A DNA stretch of 13,845 nt from JAVZJR01 sp964435235 (lineage in GTDB: Archaea > Micrarchaeota > Micrarchaeia > Anstonellales > Bilamarchaeaceae). The notes below the pieces were generated by a model. It had not been told where the DNA came from and searched no databases. It saw nothing but the letters and a program-made list of their open reading frames with translations. The position numbers and the translations under genes were made by a program. Shown here one piece after another: positions 13,354-13,845 of the stretch. The DNA lies in NCBI GenBank assembly GCA_964435235.1, contig CAYSXZ010000009.1, positions 1 to 13,845 of the forward strand. The letters are read 5' to 3'. Positions within the stretch are counted from its first letter, which is position 1; every line of letters starts with the position of its first letter.

Positions 13354-13821
13354 TCAACTATCTTGAGTTTTGCCTTCGAAATATTTTCTGAATTTTTCTG
13401 TAAGGATCAGCTTTGAACTTCTTCCTGCCTTTTGTTGTTTAATAAAGCCAGCCTCAGTGAGCTCCTTTACATTATCATAAATTTGGCTGCCGATTTTCTT
13501 TACTAGTTCAGATTTAAGTATACCGTCGTGTTTCGAAATATAAGCAAGGGTTCTCAATGCAGATTTGCTTATTTCAGTATCTTGTGCAAATTCCTTAACT
13601 CTCCCAACATATTCATTTTTTATCCTCATGAGGTATCTTCCTTCGATTTCAACAATCTCTATTGCACTTCCTCGGTTTTCGTATTCTTCTTGTAACTCCT
13701 TTATCGTGTTCTGAAGGTATCCAAGCGCCCCTATTCCAGTAAGTGTTCTGCATTCTTCTAAGGATAAAGGCCTCGCGCTAATAAAAAGCGCAGCTTCAAT
13801 GAGTCTTTTCTCCTCTTTCAT
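13354..13821 (-). CDS. scpB: Segregation and condensation protein B (ScpB)
   Basis: ScpB forms a dimer of tandem winged helices that binds the ScpA middle region and regulates SMC. The 155-residue protein starts with EKRLIEAALFISARPLSLEE (about 4-23), the typical opening. The first winged helix continues through LQEEYENRGSAIEIVEIEGRYLMRI. The second begins near FAQDTEISKSALRTLAYI (78-95) and ends at GRSSKLILTEKF (133-144). It is shorter than bacterial ScpB (about 180-200 residues) but has both domains. The ATG at 13821 forms an ATGA overlap with a TGA in a frame that stays open to the window edge, hinting at an upstream gene in the same operon. No smc sequence is visible to confirm what it is. 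The gene converges on the tRNA. Confidence 0.9.
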   Translation of the reverse strand: MKEEKRLIEAALFISARPLSLEECRTLTGIGALGYLQNTIKELQEEYENRGSAIEIVEIEGRYLMRIKNEYVGRVKEFAQDTEISKSALRTLAYISKHDGILKSELVKKIGSQIYDNVKELTEAGFIKQQKAGRSSKLILTEKFRKYFEGKTQDS

Positions 13822-13845
13822 TTCGATAACCCCAGATGCCTAATC

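Overview
The window looks like chromosomal DNA of an archaeon, probably a small-genome lineage such as the DPANN groups, although the sequence alone does not fix the phylum. The archaeal signs are: a tRNA-Met(CAT) with a bulge-helix-bulge intron after position 37; a GMP synthetase B subunit encoded apart from its glutaminase; endonuclease Q; a free-standing AlaX editing protein; an archaemetzincin fragment; and several genes with an AT-rich TATA-like box about 25-28 bases before the start codon and no ribosome binding site, as expected for leaderless archaeal transcripts.

Layout. Positions 48-2772 (+) hold a small TBP-repeat-like protein overlapping a PHP-domain hydrolase, a multi-pass membrane protein and AlaX. 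Convergent to these is guaAb (-), which shares a short AT-rich promoter region with a divergent DUF2085 membrane protein (+). EndoQ (-) converges on the DUF2085 gene with 2 bases between stop codons, and is divergent from scpA (+). Facing scpA is a 51-codon archaemetzincin C-terminal fragment, then polX (-), a minimal [FeFe] hydrogenase (-) and a probable guanine deaminase (-). A lemA-htpX-membrane protein cluster (-) follows. The window ends with the intron-containing tRNA-Met (+), a T-rich repeat and hairpin region, and scpB (-), which may overlap an upstream gene outside the window.

How the genes fit together. EndoQ and PolX are both DNA-repair enzymes with PHP domains; a third PHP protein lies in the first cluster. 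ScpA and ScpB are the kleisin and winged-helix partners of SMC, here about 7 kb apart. GuaAb makes GMP, while the probable guanine deaminase removes guanine. LemA and HtpX form a membrane-protease pair seen together in many genomes.

The most notable item is the [FeFe] hydrogenase. It is 358 residues of H-cluster domain with all expected cluster cysteines and no N-terminal iron-sulfur domain. It lies 4 bases after a guanine deaminase gene that is visibly richer in G+C than its neighbours and has a strong Shine-Dalgarno sequence. Next are the archaemetzincin fragment, which keeps the complete zinc motif, and the single TBP-like repeat protein.
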